A stretch of DNA of 17,224 nt, from NCBI GenBank assembly GCA_020024915.1, contig JAHHSZ010000034.1, forward strand, positions 1 through 17,224. Reading direction: 5' to 3'. This document shows positions 1 to 6,855 of the stretch, one piece after another. Source of the stretch: Fusobacterium sp. (GTDB lineage Bacteria > Fusobacteriota > Fusobacteriia > Fusobacteriales > Fusobacteriaceae). The notes below the pieces were generated by a model. The model was not told the origin of the DNA. It made no database searches and worked only from the letters and a program-made list of their open reading frames with translations. Positions within the stretch are counted from its first letter, which is position 1. Each line of letters opens with the position of its first letter. The translations under genes and the position numbers were made by a program.

Positions 1-130
1 TATGAAGAAAATATGAAATAGAAGAGATAAAAAAAATAAAAAAAAATAAATATCAATCATACTAGTATCAAATTACTGATATATACTTTGAACTGTGATA
101 AGAACAATAAAAGTGCTAATCTTTGTAATT
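1..130. other. AT-rich intergenic sequence at the window edge
   Basis: No gene can be supported here. Frame 1 reads six codons ending in TAG at 19-21, which could be the tail of an upstream gene cut by the window edge, but six codons are not evidence. The stretch at about 28-50 is nearly pure A/T. A -10-like TATACT lies at 82-87 and a -35-like TTGAAC at 88-93, but neither has a properly spaced partner. Confidence 0.5.
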
Positions 131-153
131 ATCTCACTCATTGAGATGATAAT
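123..153 (+). promoter_or_regulatory. Candidate promoter of the porin gene with a dyad in a 19-bp spacer
   Basis: TTGTAA (123-128) and GATAAT (148-153) are 19 bp apart. The spacer holds an inverted repeat at 131-147 (ATCTCA, 5-nt centre, TGAGAT). A long spacer with a central dyad is the arrangement bound by MerR-type activators. The -35 match is only 4 of 6, so this is a candidate only. It would give a leader of about 80 nt before the porin start codon. Confidence 0.3.
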
Positions 154-188
154 CTATATTCTCCCGAATAAATATATGATTATCATCT
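144..188 (+). repeat. Long inverted repeat / stem-loop upstream of the porin gene
   Basis: Positions 144-160 pair with 171-188: 11 uninterrupted base pairs (144-154 with 178-188), one bulged base at 177, then six more pairs, closing a 10-nt loop at 161-170. No T-run follows, so it is not an intrinsic terminator. The left arm shares 144-147 with the right arm of the smaller hairpin at 131-147, so the two cannot form together in one RNA. The arms contain TGATAAT and ATTATCA, which resemble Fur half-sites but are much too far apart for a standard Fur box. It may be a leader RNA structure or an operator pair. Confidence 0.55.
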
Positions 189-240
189 AAGTAAATAACT
201 GTATGTCAGTTAATATAAATAGATACTAGGGGGTATTTTT

Positions 241-1332
241 ATGAAAAAATCAATACTATTGTTAGGAGCATTTTTAGCTACAGTTGCTATAGCTCAAGCC
301 AAAGAGATCATACCAGTTCCAGTAGTTGTAGAAGAAGAGCCAGTGGAAATCGTAGAAAATGATATTATCTTAGTTCAGGAGCAGCCAGAAGTATTCAAAC
401 CAAATGGATCTTTAGATCTACAATATAGATACTATGGAGAGACTGAAGGAAAAGATAGAGCTAATGCTTGGAATCCAAACAATGATTATTCAAGAACACA
501 AATAAAAGGGAACATAAACATGACAAAAAATCAGAGCTTAGAGTTCAGAGTTAGAGATTACAACTCTCTAAATGAGCATCCAATGATGGCTGGAAGCAAT
601 AATAATGGAACTGAATCAAGAGTTAGATATTTTTATGATCATGGGAAGTTAGGAGATTCAAAAGTTGATTTAAGATCAAGAGTTCAATACAAAAATAAGA
701 CTGTTAATAAAACTCAAAATGTACAGTACCAAGCAAGATTTAACTTTGCAGACTATATGTTCAATAACGATTTTGTAAAAACTGATTATTTTGAAATTGC
801 TCCAACTTATGGATATACATGGGGAAGTAACAATAGTTCAAACTATGAAAATAAATTAGGAGTGAACTTATATTCATATTTTACACTACCTTTAAACTTC
901 TCAACAGAGTTTAATTTATATGCAACTGAGCACTTTTTTGGAAGAGATCAATTATTCAATGATGGAATGAATGCAAAAGATAAGAACTTAACTTTAGATA
1001 TGGAGTTTTATATTTACAATACAACAAATTTATATAAAAATGGAGGATTTGCTGTAGATTTTGGATTTGAAGGTGGATATGATCCATATACTTGGTCACA
1101 AGAGAAACAATTTGGAACTCCTAAAAACACTAGTGTATTAGGAACTGACAAAGATAAATATAGTTTATATGCATTACCATATGTTCAAGCAAACTATGCT
1201 ATAACAGATAATATGAGTGTTTACGCAGCAGCAGGAGCTGAATACAGAAACTGGACAATAGATAGTAATAAATCTGCATCTACATGGAGATGGCAACCAA
1301 CAGTATGGGCAGGATTTAAAACTACTTTCTAA
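241..1332 (+). CDS. FomA-family major outer membrane porin
   Basis: This is a beta-barrel porin for passive diffusion of small solutes across the outer membrane. Residues 1-20 form a Sec signal peptide ending AIAQA, with cleavage expected before KEI. Residues 21-52 are a valine/glutamate/proline-rich linker, followed by NGSLDLQYRYYGE, a block I recognise from fusobacterial FomA porins. The rest alternates polar and aromatic residues as in amphipathic strands, and the protein ends in GFKTTF, with the terminal phenylalanine of a BAM recognition signal. At 363 residues it is in the family's size range. AGGGGG at 228-233 supports the ATG at 241. It appears monocistronic, with an unusual leader upstream and a terminator downstream. 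Fusobacteria carry several FomA paralogues, so I do not assign the symbol fomA. Family placement is secure; which paralogue it is and its substrate are not. Confidence 0.87.
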   Translation: MKKSILLLGAFLATVAIAQAKEIIPVPVVVEEEPVEIVENDIILVQEQPEVFKPNGSLDLQYRYYGETEGKDRANAWNPNNDYSRTQIKGNINMTKNQSLEFRVRDYNSLNEHPMMAGSNNNGTESRVRYFYDHGKLGDSKVDLRSRVQYKNKTVNKTQNVQYQARFNFADYMFNNDFVKTDYFEIAPTYGYTWGSNNSSNYENKLGVNLYSYFTLPLNFSTEFNLYATEHFFGRDQLFNDGMNAKDKNLTLDMEFYIYNTTNLYKNGGFAVDFGFEGGYDPYTWSQEKQFGTPKNTSVLGTDKDKYSLYALPYVQANYAITDNMSVYAAAGAEYRNWTIDSNKSASTWRWQPTVWAGFKTTF

Positions 1333-1354
1333 TTAATGAATATATCATATAATG

Positions 1355-1384
1355 TAGACTGTTGATTTTTCAACAGTCTATTTT
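1355..1384 (+). terminator. Intrinsic terminator of the porin gene
   Basis: A perfect 11-bp stem (1355-1365 with 1370-1380) closes a TTTT loop and is followed by TTTT at 1381-1384. It starts 22 nt after the porin stop codon. The T-run is short, but the stem is long and mismatch-free. Confidence 0.85.
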
Positions 1385-1474
1385 CATATAAACAATAAAA
1401 TTTTAGGAGAGCAGAGTAACTTTGTTGCTTTGTTTTTTGTATAGCTAAAAGTAATGAAAAGTTATAAAAGTAGG

Positions 1475-1501
1475 TTGAAGTGGGATATTATGTGCTATAA
1501 T
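1475..1501 (+). promoter_or_regulatory. Candidate extended -10 promoter for the two-component operon
   Basis: A perfect TATAAT at 1496-1501 is preceded by TGC, giving an extended -10 element. TTGAAG at 1475-1480 is a fair -35 with a short 15-bp spacer, which extended -10 promoters tolerate. Initiation near 1508 would leave a leader of about 150 nt before the response regulator. The rest of this intergenic stretch (1385-1655) is very AT-rich and shows no gene. Confidence 0.45.
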
Positions 1502-1584
1502 CATGTGTTTCAATAAATAAAATTTATAAAAATAAACAAAAAAAGTTTTAAAAATATAGAAAATTAAAAATAAAAGACAGAATA

Positions 1585-1618
1585 TGTTCACAAGTTGTTC
1601 ATAAATTTAATTTATACT
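1585..1618 (+). promoter_or_regulatory. Direct repeat and second -10 candidate upstream of the response regulator
   Basis: TGTTCA occurs at 1585-1590 and again at 1596-1601, an 11-bp repeat period. OmpR/PhoB-type response regulators bind tandem direct repeats one helical turn apart, so this could be an autoregulatory site of the regulator encoded at 1656. TATACT at 1613-1618 is a possible -10 just downstream, without a good consensus -35, as expected for an activator-dependent promoter. This is inference from spacing alone. Confidence 0.35.
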
Positions 1619-1655
1619 AAATAATAAAACTAAAATAAGAGGTGTTGAAAGAAAA

Positions 1656-2312
1656 ATGAACAGAATATTGATAATAGATGATGAAGAGCAAATAAGAAAT
1701 ATAGTAAGAATATATCTTGTAAAAGAGGGATATGAAGTGGCAGAAGCTGAAGATGGAGAGGAGGGATTGAAGATATTTTATGAAAAGCCTTTTGATTTGA
1801 TACTGCTAGATGTAATGTTACCTAAAAAAGATGGATGGAGCATTTTGAGAGAGGTAAAAAAATATACTAAAACACCAGTGATAATGCTCACTGCAAGAGA
1901 TGAGATTGAAGATGAAATTTTTGGGTTTGAGATAGGAGCAGATGACTACATTACAAAACCATTTAATAATAAAGTTTTACTTGCAAGAATAAAGACTTTA
2001 CTAAAGAAAACTAATATATTGATAGAGAGCTCCATAGAGATAGGAGAGTTAACAATAAATGACAGTTCACACTATGTAGCTAATTTGACTGGAGAGATAG
2101 ATTTAGCACCTAAAGAGTATGAACTACTGATGTATTTGATAAAAAATAATAGGATTGCATTGAGTAGAGAGAAGCTTCTAAATGAGGTATGGGGGTATGA
2201 TTTTTATGGAGAAGATAGAACTATAGATGCACATATAAAGAATTTGAGAAAAAAAATTGGAAAAAAAGCTATAAAAACAGTGAGAGGGATTGGTTATAAA
2301 CTAGATCTGTAA
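1656..2312 (+). CDS. OmpR-family two-component response regulator
   Basis: This is a cytoplasmic DNA-binding response regulator of 218 residues, the normal length for the family. The receiver domain (about 1-115) has acidic residues D8 and D9, phosphoacceptor D52 in LLLDVMLP, T79 in VIMLTAR and K101 in YITKPF, so the phosphorylation site looks intact. The C-terminal winged helix (about 125-218) has typical PKEYELL, WGYDFYGEDRTIDAHI and VRGIGYKL segments. AGAGGTG at 1638-1644 is the likely ribosome binding site. The partner kinase begins 9 nt after the stop codon with its own AAGGAG, so the two form one operon. A TGTTCA direct repeat about 55 bp upstream may be its own binding site. Targets are unknown; the adjacent efflux genes and porin are obvious candidates by position only. 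Confidence 0.93.
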   Translation: MNRILIIDDEEQIRNIVRIYLVKEGYEVAEAEDGEEGLKIFYEKPFDLILLDVMLPKKDGWSILREVKKYTKTPVIMLTARDEIEDEIFGFEIGADDYITKPFNNKVLLARIKTLLKKTNILIESSIEIGELTINDSSHYVANLTGEIDLAPKEYELLMYLIKNNRIALSREKLLNEVWGYDFYGEDRTIDAHIKNLRKKIGKKAIKTVRGIGYKLDL

Positions 2313-2321
2313 AGGAGAGAC

Positions 2322-3716
2322 ATGAAAAAAGTATTTTATAAGATATTTATCTATGTCTGTTTAATAACTTATCTTCCTTTAATGCTTATGTATGTATTCA
2401 ATTATCTTTATGCAGATAAGTATATAATAGAGCAGGATAAGAAAAATTTAATCAAGATAGCTGAATCATTAGATTTAAATAAATTAAGAAGAGATAGAAA
2501 AGAGGAAAAAAATTTTAAGAATACAAATATAAAAGTATATTTGAGAAATATTGAGTTAAATAGAGATGATAAGGATACTAATTTTATTAAATATGTAAAT
2601 AAAAATAGTCTAAAAATTGATTTGAAAGATATGATACTCAACGAGTATAGAGTAAAATTAGTAAAACTATCATCGTTGACAAATCATCTTTTTTTAGTGA
2701 AAAAAATTTCAGAGAAAGAGATTGTTGTATTGATAGGAGAGGTCATAGAGTCCAAAGTTGTATTGGAGAAGATGATAGGAGTATACAAAAGGTATACTCT
2801 ATTTATAATTCCAATGATTTTAATTATAACCTATATAGTGTCTAGAAGGATATCAAAGCCAATAGAGATATTGGAGAAGGTATCATATAGAATTTCAAAT
2901 CTTGATTTTACAGAGACAATAAAGATCAAGTCTAAAAATGAATTGGAAAGTCTAGGAAATAGTATAAATAGAATGGCGTTGAAATTGAAAGAGAATATTG
3001 AAGAGCTAAATTCTTTAAATGAAAAATTAAAATCTGAATTGTTAGAAAAAGAAAGATTGTTGGAGACAGAGAAGATATTCATGAGAACTATTGGACATGA
3101 ATTAAAAACACCAGTAGCTATTATAAATGGATATATGGAAGCATTACAAGATGGAATGATAGAGGAAAAAGATGTGAAAAAGACATATGATATTGTCTAT
3201 GAAGAAGGAATGGCTATTAATAAGATTGTAAAAGATATAAATAACTATTTGAAATTGGAATTTAAAAACTTAAATATAATATATGAAGATGTGGAGTTGG
3301 AGAGCTTAATTAGAAAGAGTTTGAAAAAGTATCAATTGGATATAGAAAGTAAAAACATAGAGTTGTCACAAAACTATGGGAAGAGAGTTTTGAAAACTGA
3401 CAAAAAACTTTTTAATATAGTTTTAAATAATTTGCTAACTAATGCTATAACCTATGTTGACGAGAACAGAAGAATAGGAATAGAACTTACAGAAGAAAAG
3501 CTTGTAATTAGAAATACTTCCAAAGAGATGTCACAGGAGGAGATTGAGAAGATATTTGACCTATTTTATAAGATGGACAAATCAAGAAATAGAAAATATG
3601 GTGGAACAGGATTAGGATTATCTATTGTAAAGAATATTTTGGAAAATTTAAACTTAAAATACTCATTTATTTATGATAAAATTAAGAAAGAGGTTGAATT
3701 TATCATAAAATTTTAA
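2322..3716 (+). CDS. Membrane sensor histidine kinase (HAMP, HisKA, HATPase)
   Basis: This is the sensor kinase paired with the preceding response regulator. Transmembrane segments lie at about 6-29 and 157-174 and flank an extracytoplasmic sensor region of about 125 lysine- and aspartate-rich residues that I do not recognise. A HAMP linker follows at about 175-230, then a coiled stretch at 228-252. The HisKA phosphoacceptor is H259 in GHELKTP. In the ATPase domain the N box includes N370 and N374, and the G box GGTGLGLSI is at 427-435, so it looks catalytically complete. At 464 residues it is in the usual range. AAGGAG immediately after the upstream stop codon sets the start. The efflux promoter begins 10 bp after its stop codon with no terminator between, so read-through into efflux operon 1 is possible. 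The signal sensed is unknown. Confidence 0.92.
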   Translation: MKKVFYKIFIYVCLITYLPLMLMYVFNYLYADKYIIEQDKKNLIKIAESLDLNKLRRDRKEEKNFKNTNIKVYLRNIELNRDDKDTNFIKYVNKNSLKIDLKDMILNEYRVKLVKLSSLTNHLFLVKKISEKEIVVLIGEVIESKVVLEKMIGVYKRYTLFIIPMILIITYIVSRRISKPIEILEKVSYRISNLDFTETIKIKSKNELESLGNSINRMALKLKENIEELNSLNEKLKSELLEKERLLETEKIFMRTIGHELKTPVAIINGYMEALQDGMIEEKDVKKTYDIVYEEGMAINKIVKDINNYLKLEFKNLNIIYEDVELESLIRKSLKKYQLDIESKNIELSQNYGKRVLKTDKKLFNIVLNNLLTNAITYVDENRRIGIELTEEKLVIRNTSKEMSQEEIEKIFDLFYKMDKSRNRKYGGTGLGLSIVKNILENLNLKYSFIYDKIKKEVEFIIKF

Positions 3717-3725
3717 TAAAATCTA

Positions 3726-3762
3726 TTGACTCTCAAGTCACTTTATAGTTTATAATAAACTA
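3726..3762 (+). promoter_or_regulatory. Promoter and candidate TetR operator of efflux operon 1
   Basis: TTGACT (3726-3731) and a perfect TATAAT (3751-3756) are separated by 19 bp. A 17-bp palindrome with 7-bp arms (TAGTTTA, TAA, TAAACTA; 3746-3762) covers the -10 box. A second, shorter palindrome, TGACT-CTCA-AGTCA (3727-3740), covers the -35. Operators over the core promoter are the standard arrangement for TetR autorepression, and the next gene encodes a TetR protein. That this protein binds here is inferred, not shown. Confidence 0.6.
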
Positions 3763-3777
3763 GTTGCAGACATTGAA

Positions 3778-4413
3778 ATGGAGATGAGAGAGGTGGGGAA
3801 AAAAGAGCTAATAATATCTTCGACTAAAAAGATGATATTGGAAAAGGGATATAGAAATACATCAGTGGAAGACATAACAAACTGTGCTGGAATTTCCAAA
3901 GGAAGTTTTTATACATATTTTAAAAGTAAAAATCTAGTGATAGATCATATATTAGAGGAGATTATAAATAAGCTAAAGATTGAGACTGCTATTGATAGAA
4001 GGGTTAGTCTGGTAAACAATGTGAAGAAACTGGTAAGAAATAGGATCATTTTAGAGGATGAGAATTTAAAAGATAATCTGGTGATGATCAATCTATTTAG
4101 AAACATTGCTCTGTTAGATGAGAGAACTCTAACACTATTAAAGGAGATAGAGGGCTTGATAGTGGATAAAATGAAGTGTATAATTGAAGCTTACTCCAAG
4201 GAGATCAAAATAGATGAGAGCGAAGTGGATTTTTACTCAAAAATGTTGAGCAGTATAATAACTAACTACAAAACATTTACTCTTTTTATCTCTGAGAAAG
4301 ATGAAGACTTTACCAAAGATATTGAGGAGATAAAAGATAAATATAACTCGAAGGAGTTTAAAAAAAATATTGAGATAATATCAGAGAGTATTTTAAAAAT
4401 TTTAATATATTAG
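3778..4413 (+). CDS. TetR/AcrR-family transcriptional repressor
   Basis: This is a ligand-responsive DNA-binding repressor, probably local control for the efflux genes that follow. The N-terminal helix-turn-helix is clear: residues about 9-55 include KGYRNTSVEDI, then AGISKGSFYTYFKSK, the classic TetR recognition-helix pattern. Residues 60-211 are helical and poorly conserved, as expected of the ligand-binding and dimer domain. The start is uncertain. The ATG at 3778 has no clear Shine-Dalgarno, whereas an in-frame GTG at 3793 has GGAG (3780-3783) 9 nt upstream and would begin MGKKELIIS, a normal TetR start. The stop codon overlaps the AGGAGG of the next gene, so it is cotranscribed with the channel gene. 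A palindrome over the upstream -10 box is its likely operator. The effector is unknown. Confidence 0.9.
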   Translation: MEMREVGKKELIISSTKKMILEKGYRNTSVEDITNCAGISKGSFYTYFKSKNLVIDHILEEIINKLKIETAIDRRVSLVNNVKKLVRNRIILEDENLKDNLVMINLFRNIALLDERTLTLLKEIEGLIVDKMKCIIEAYSKEIKIDESEVDFYSKMLSSIITNYKTFTLFISEKDEDFTKDIEEIKDKYNSKEFKKNIEIISESILKILIY

Positions 4414-4424
4414 GAGGTAGATTT

Positions 4425-5723
4425 ATGAAAAAAACTGTGGGATTACTTTTATTATTAAGTAGTTCAGTTTTTGCAAGAGAGCTTACTCTAGACCAAGCTA
4501 TTCAGCTGGCATTAGATAACAGTAAAGAGATGAAAATATCAGAAAAAGGTGTAGAATCTGCTAAATTAAACGTGAGTGTAGCTTTTAAAAATGCTTTACC
4601 AAGTGTGGTATATACAGGATCATATACAAGAAGTGAGTATGACAGAAGAATAACAAGAGAAGAAAGACCAAGTCACAGATTGGATCAAAATAACAAATAT
4701 ACTGTTGCTAAAGGTGGGTATTCACAAAAAATAACTATATCTCAACCTATCTTTCAAGGAGGAGCAATATTAGGAGGAATACAATACGCTAAGGCTTATA
4801 AAGGGATTGCTAATCTTAAGTATTTAGAGGATAAAAGAGATGTAAGATTAGATACTATTAAGATATATTCAGATATAGTGAAAAATGAGAAGGATTTAGA
4901 AGCTTTATTATCATCAAAAAATGAGTTACAGGCTACATATAGCAAGCAAAAAGCTCAATTAGATTTGAGATTGATAACAAAAGCAGATTTATTAAAAACT
5001 GAATATTCGATATTAGAAGTGGAATCAGAAATAATTGGAGCACAGAATAGAGTTGCTGTTCAAAAGGAAAGTTTAAGATTAAAATTAGGTATTCCTAAAG
5101 GAGAAGAGATTTCAGTTGTGGAGTTTGATGTACCTATGTATTTAAGTAGAAATATTGATTTTCAAAGTGACATGGAACAGGCAAAAACTAAGAGTATAGA
5201 TGCTTTAATAGCTAATAGCTATGTAAATGTAGCAGAGGCTTCAAAAAAAGTGGCTAGAGCTGATATGTTACCACGTGTTAGTGCATTTGCTAGTTATGGT
5301 GTGGAATCAGATAGAAGAAAATATAATACAACTATGGATGATGCTGAATGGAGGGGTGGAGTTCAAGTAACTTGGAATGTATTTGAATTTGGAAAAAACT
5401 ATGACAACTATAGAGTGGCAAAACTTAATCAAGAGCAAGAGGAGTTAAAAGAGAAAATTTCACAAGATAATATAGATGTAAATGTAACTGCAGCTTATCT
5501 TGAGCTAATAAGGATGGAAAAAAATAGAGATTCTAAATCAAGAGCTTTAGAGGCAGCTTTAGAAAACTACAGAATGGATAAGGAAAAATATCTTGCTGGA
5601 TTAATTTCAACAATTGACTTTTTGGATTCAGAGACTCAATTGAGAGAGGCAAAAGTTGGATATAATGAAGTTGTAATTGACTATCTATATGCATTTGAAA
5701 GATATAGATCAATGTTGATTTAG
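4425..5723 (+). CDS. TolC-family outer membrane efflux channel
   Basis: This is the outer membrane factor of a tripartite pump, a trimeric beta-barrel with a long periplasmic helical tunnel that carries substrates out of the cell. Residues 1-17 are a signal peptide ending SSVFA, and there is no lipobox cysteine, so it is not lipid-anchored like OprM. The mature protein starts ELTLDQAIQLALDNSKEMK, the usual start of an outer membrane efflux protein domain. Two such repeats span about 18-220 and 235-430, with the second-half hallmark AGLISTIDFLDSETQL near residues 388-403. Its 432 residues are typical. AGGAGGT at 4412-4418 supports the start. It sits between the TetR gene and the adaptor. Because efflux operon 2 has no such gene, this channel may also serve the second pump; that is inference. 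Confidence 0.92.
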   Translation: MKKTVGLLLLLSSSVFARELTLDQAIQLALDNSKEMKISEKGVESAKLNVSVAFKNALPSVVYTGSYTRSEYDRRITREERPSHRLDQNNKYTVAKGGYSQKITISQPIFQGGAILGGIQYAKAYKGIANLKYLEDKRDVRLDTIKIYSDIVKNEKDLEALLSSKNELQATYSKQKAQLDLRLITKADLLKTEYSILEVESEIIGAQNRVAVQKESLRLKLGIPKGEEISVVEFDVPMYLSRNIDFQSDMEQAKTKSIDALIANSYVNVAEASKKVARADMLPRVSAFASYGVESDRRKYNTTMDDAEWRGGVQVTWNVFEFGKNYDNYRVAKLNQEQEELKEKISQDNIDVNVTAAYLELIRMEKNRDSKSRALEAALENYRMDKEKYLAGLISTIDFLDSETQLREAKVGYNEVVIDYLYAFERYRSMLI

Positions 5724-5753
5724 TAAAATAGATAAATTTAGGAGGAAAAGATA

Positions 5754-6830
5754 ATGAAAAAAGCTAAATATTTAGTATTTGTATTAATGCTAATGCTAGT
5801 AGGTTGTGGAAAGAAAAAAGAGGAAAAAGTAATAGAAAAACCTGCTAAATATGTTGTAACTGAGCCAGTGAAAACAAGAATAATGAACCAAGTATTCAGA
5901 ACAGATGCTATCCTTGAACCAAAAGGAAAGATAGATCACCAAACAGAAAAAGGTGGAATAGTTGAGAAAATATTAAAGAAAAATGGAGATAAAGTAAAAA
6001 AAGGTGAGCTAGTAATGGTACTATCTGATAGTGCAACAGAGTCAGCTTATTTTACAGCAAAAGCTAATTATGCTTCTAGCAAGTCATCAATGGAGATAGC
6101 TAGAAACAACTATGAAAAATTTAAAAAATTGTATGATCAAGAGTTAATTTCATATCTTGAGTATATAAATTATGAAAATAACTATATCAATGCTAAGGGA
6201 GCTTATGAATCAGCGAAAGCTAGCTATGAATCAGCAAAATCAGATTATGATAAGTTATCAAGAAGAGCAGAGATAGATGGAATAATAGGGAATTTATTTG
6301 CTAAGGTAGGGAAAAAGGTAGCTGGAACAGATACAGTATTTACAGTTATAAATGACAATCAAATGGAGACATATGTAGGATTCCCAGCTGAATGGTTAGA
6401 TGAGATAAAAGTTGGTATGGAAGTTCAAGTTGAGGTTCCAGATATTAGCAAGACTTTAACAGGAAAAATTGTTGAGATAAATCCAATTGCTGAATCTGAC
6501 ACTAAAAAATTTATGATTAAGGTAGCTATTGATAATAAAGATAAGAGTATAAAAGATGGAATGTACTCATATGTAACTGTTCCAGCTGGAAAAACAGAGG
6601 CTCTATCAATTGATGATGAGGCAATTTTTGTAAGAAACTTGGTTTCATATGTATATAAGATTGAAAACGATCAAGCTACAAGAGTGGAGGTAAAAACAGG
6701 AGCGACTAACTTGCCATATACTCAAATCTCATCTAAAGATATAAAAGAGGGAGATAAGATAGTTGTTAAAGGAGTATTTGGTCTTGAAGAGGGAGACAAG
6801 ATTAAAGAAAATATAGAAGCTAAACAATAA
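5754..6830 (+). CDS. RND periplasmic adaptor lipoprotein (AcrA/MexA type), system 1
   Basis: This is a membrane fusion protein bridging the inner-membrane RND pump to the TolC-like channel. A lipoprotein signal peptide ends in the lipobox LVGC, with lipidated cysteine C18. The first lipoyl half lies near 62-92 (IVEKILKKNGDKVKKGELV). An alpha-helical hairpin spans about 95-168, the second lipoyl half about 170-200 (EIDGIIGNLFAKVGKKV), and beta-barrel and membrane-proximal domains follow. The second hairpin helix has an AYESAKA/SYESAKS heptad duplication, also visible as a near-perfect 21-bp repeat at 6201-6242. The hairpin is short, as in other Gram-negative adaptors pairing with TolC-like tunnels. 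AGGAGGA at 5740-5746 sets the start. It is 30 nt after the channel gene and 25 nt before the pump gene, in one operon. Confidence 0.92.
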   Translation: MKKAKYLVFVLMLMLVGCGKKKEEKVIEKPAKYVVTEPVKTRIMNQVFRTDAILEPKGKIDHQTEKGGIVEKILKKNGDKVKKGELVMVLSDSATESAYFTAKANYASSKSSMEIARNNYEKFKKLYDQELISYLEYINYENNYINAKGAYESAKASYESAKSDYDKLSRRAEIDGIIGNLFAKVGKKVAGTDTVFTVINDNQMETYVGFPAEWLDEIKVGMEVQVEVPDISKTLTGKIVEINPIAESDTKKFMIKVAIDNKDKSIKDGMYSYVTVPAGKTEALSIDDEAIFVRNLVSYVYKIENDQATRVEVKTGATNLPYTQISSKDIKEGDKIVVKGVFGLEEGDKIKENIEAKQ

Positions 6831-6855
6831 TAGAGAAATAACGAGGTGAAAATAG

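Noticed and set aside
1..21. 3' end of an upstream gene
   Set aside because: Only six codons precede a stop in that frame, so a real coding end cannot be distinguished from chance.
145..187. A Fur box formed by TGATAAT and ATTATCA
   Set aside because: The half-sites are separated by about 25 bp, whereas a standard Fur box has them one base apart. They are better explained as arms of the long inverted repeat.
1405..1440. Imperfect hairpin with a following T-rich run (TTTGTTTTTTG)
   Set aside because: The pairing needs several unpaired bases, and a much better terminator lies just upstream at 1355-1384.
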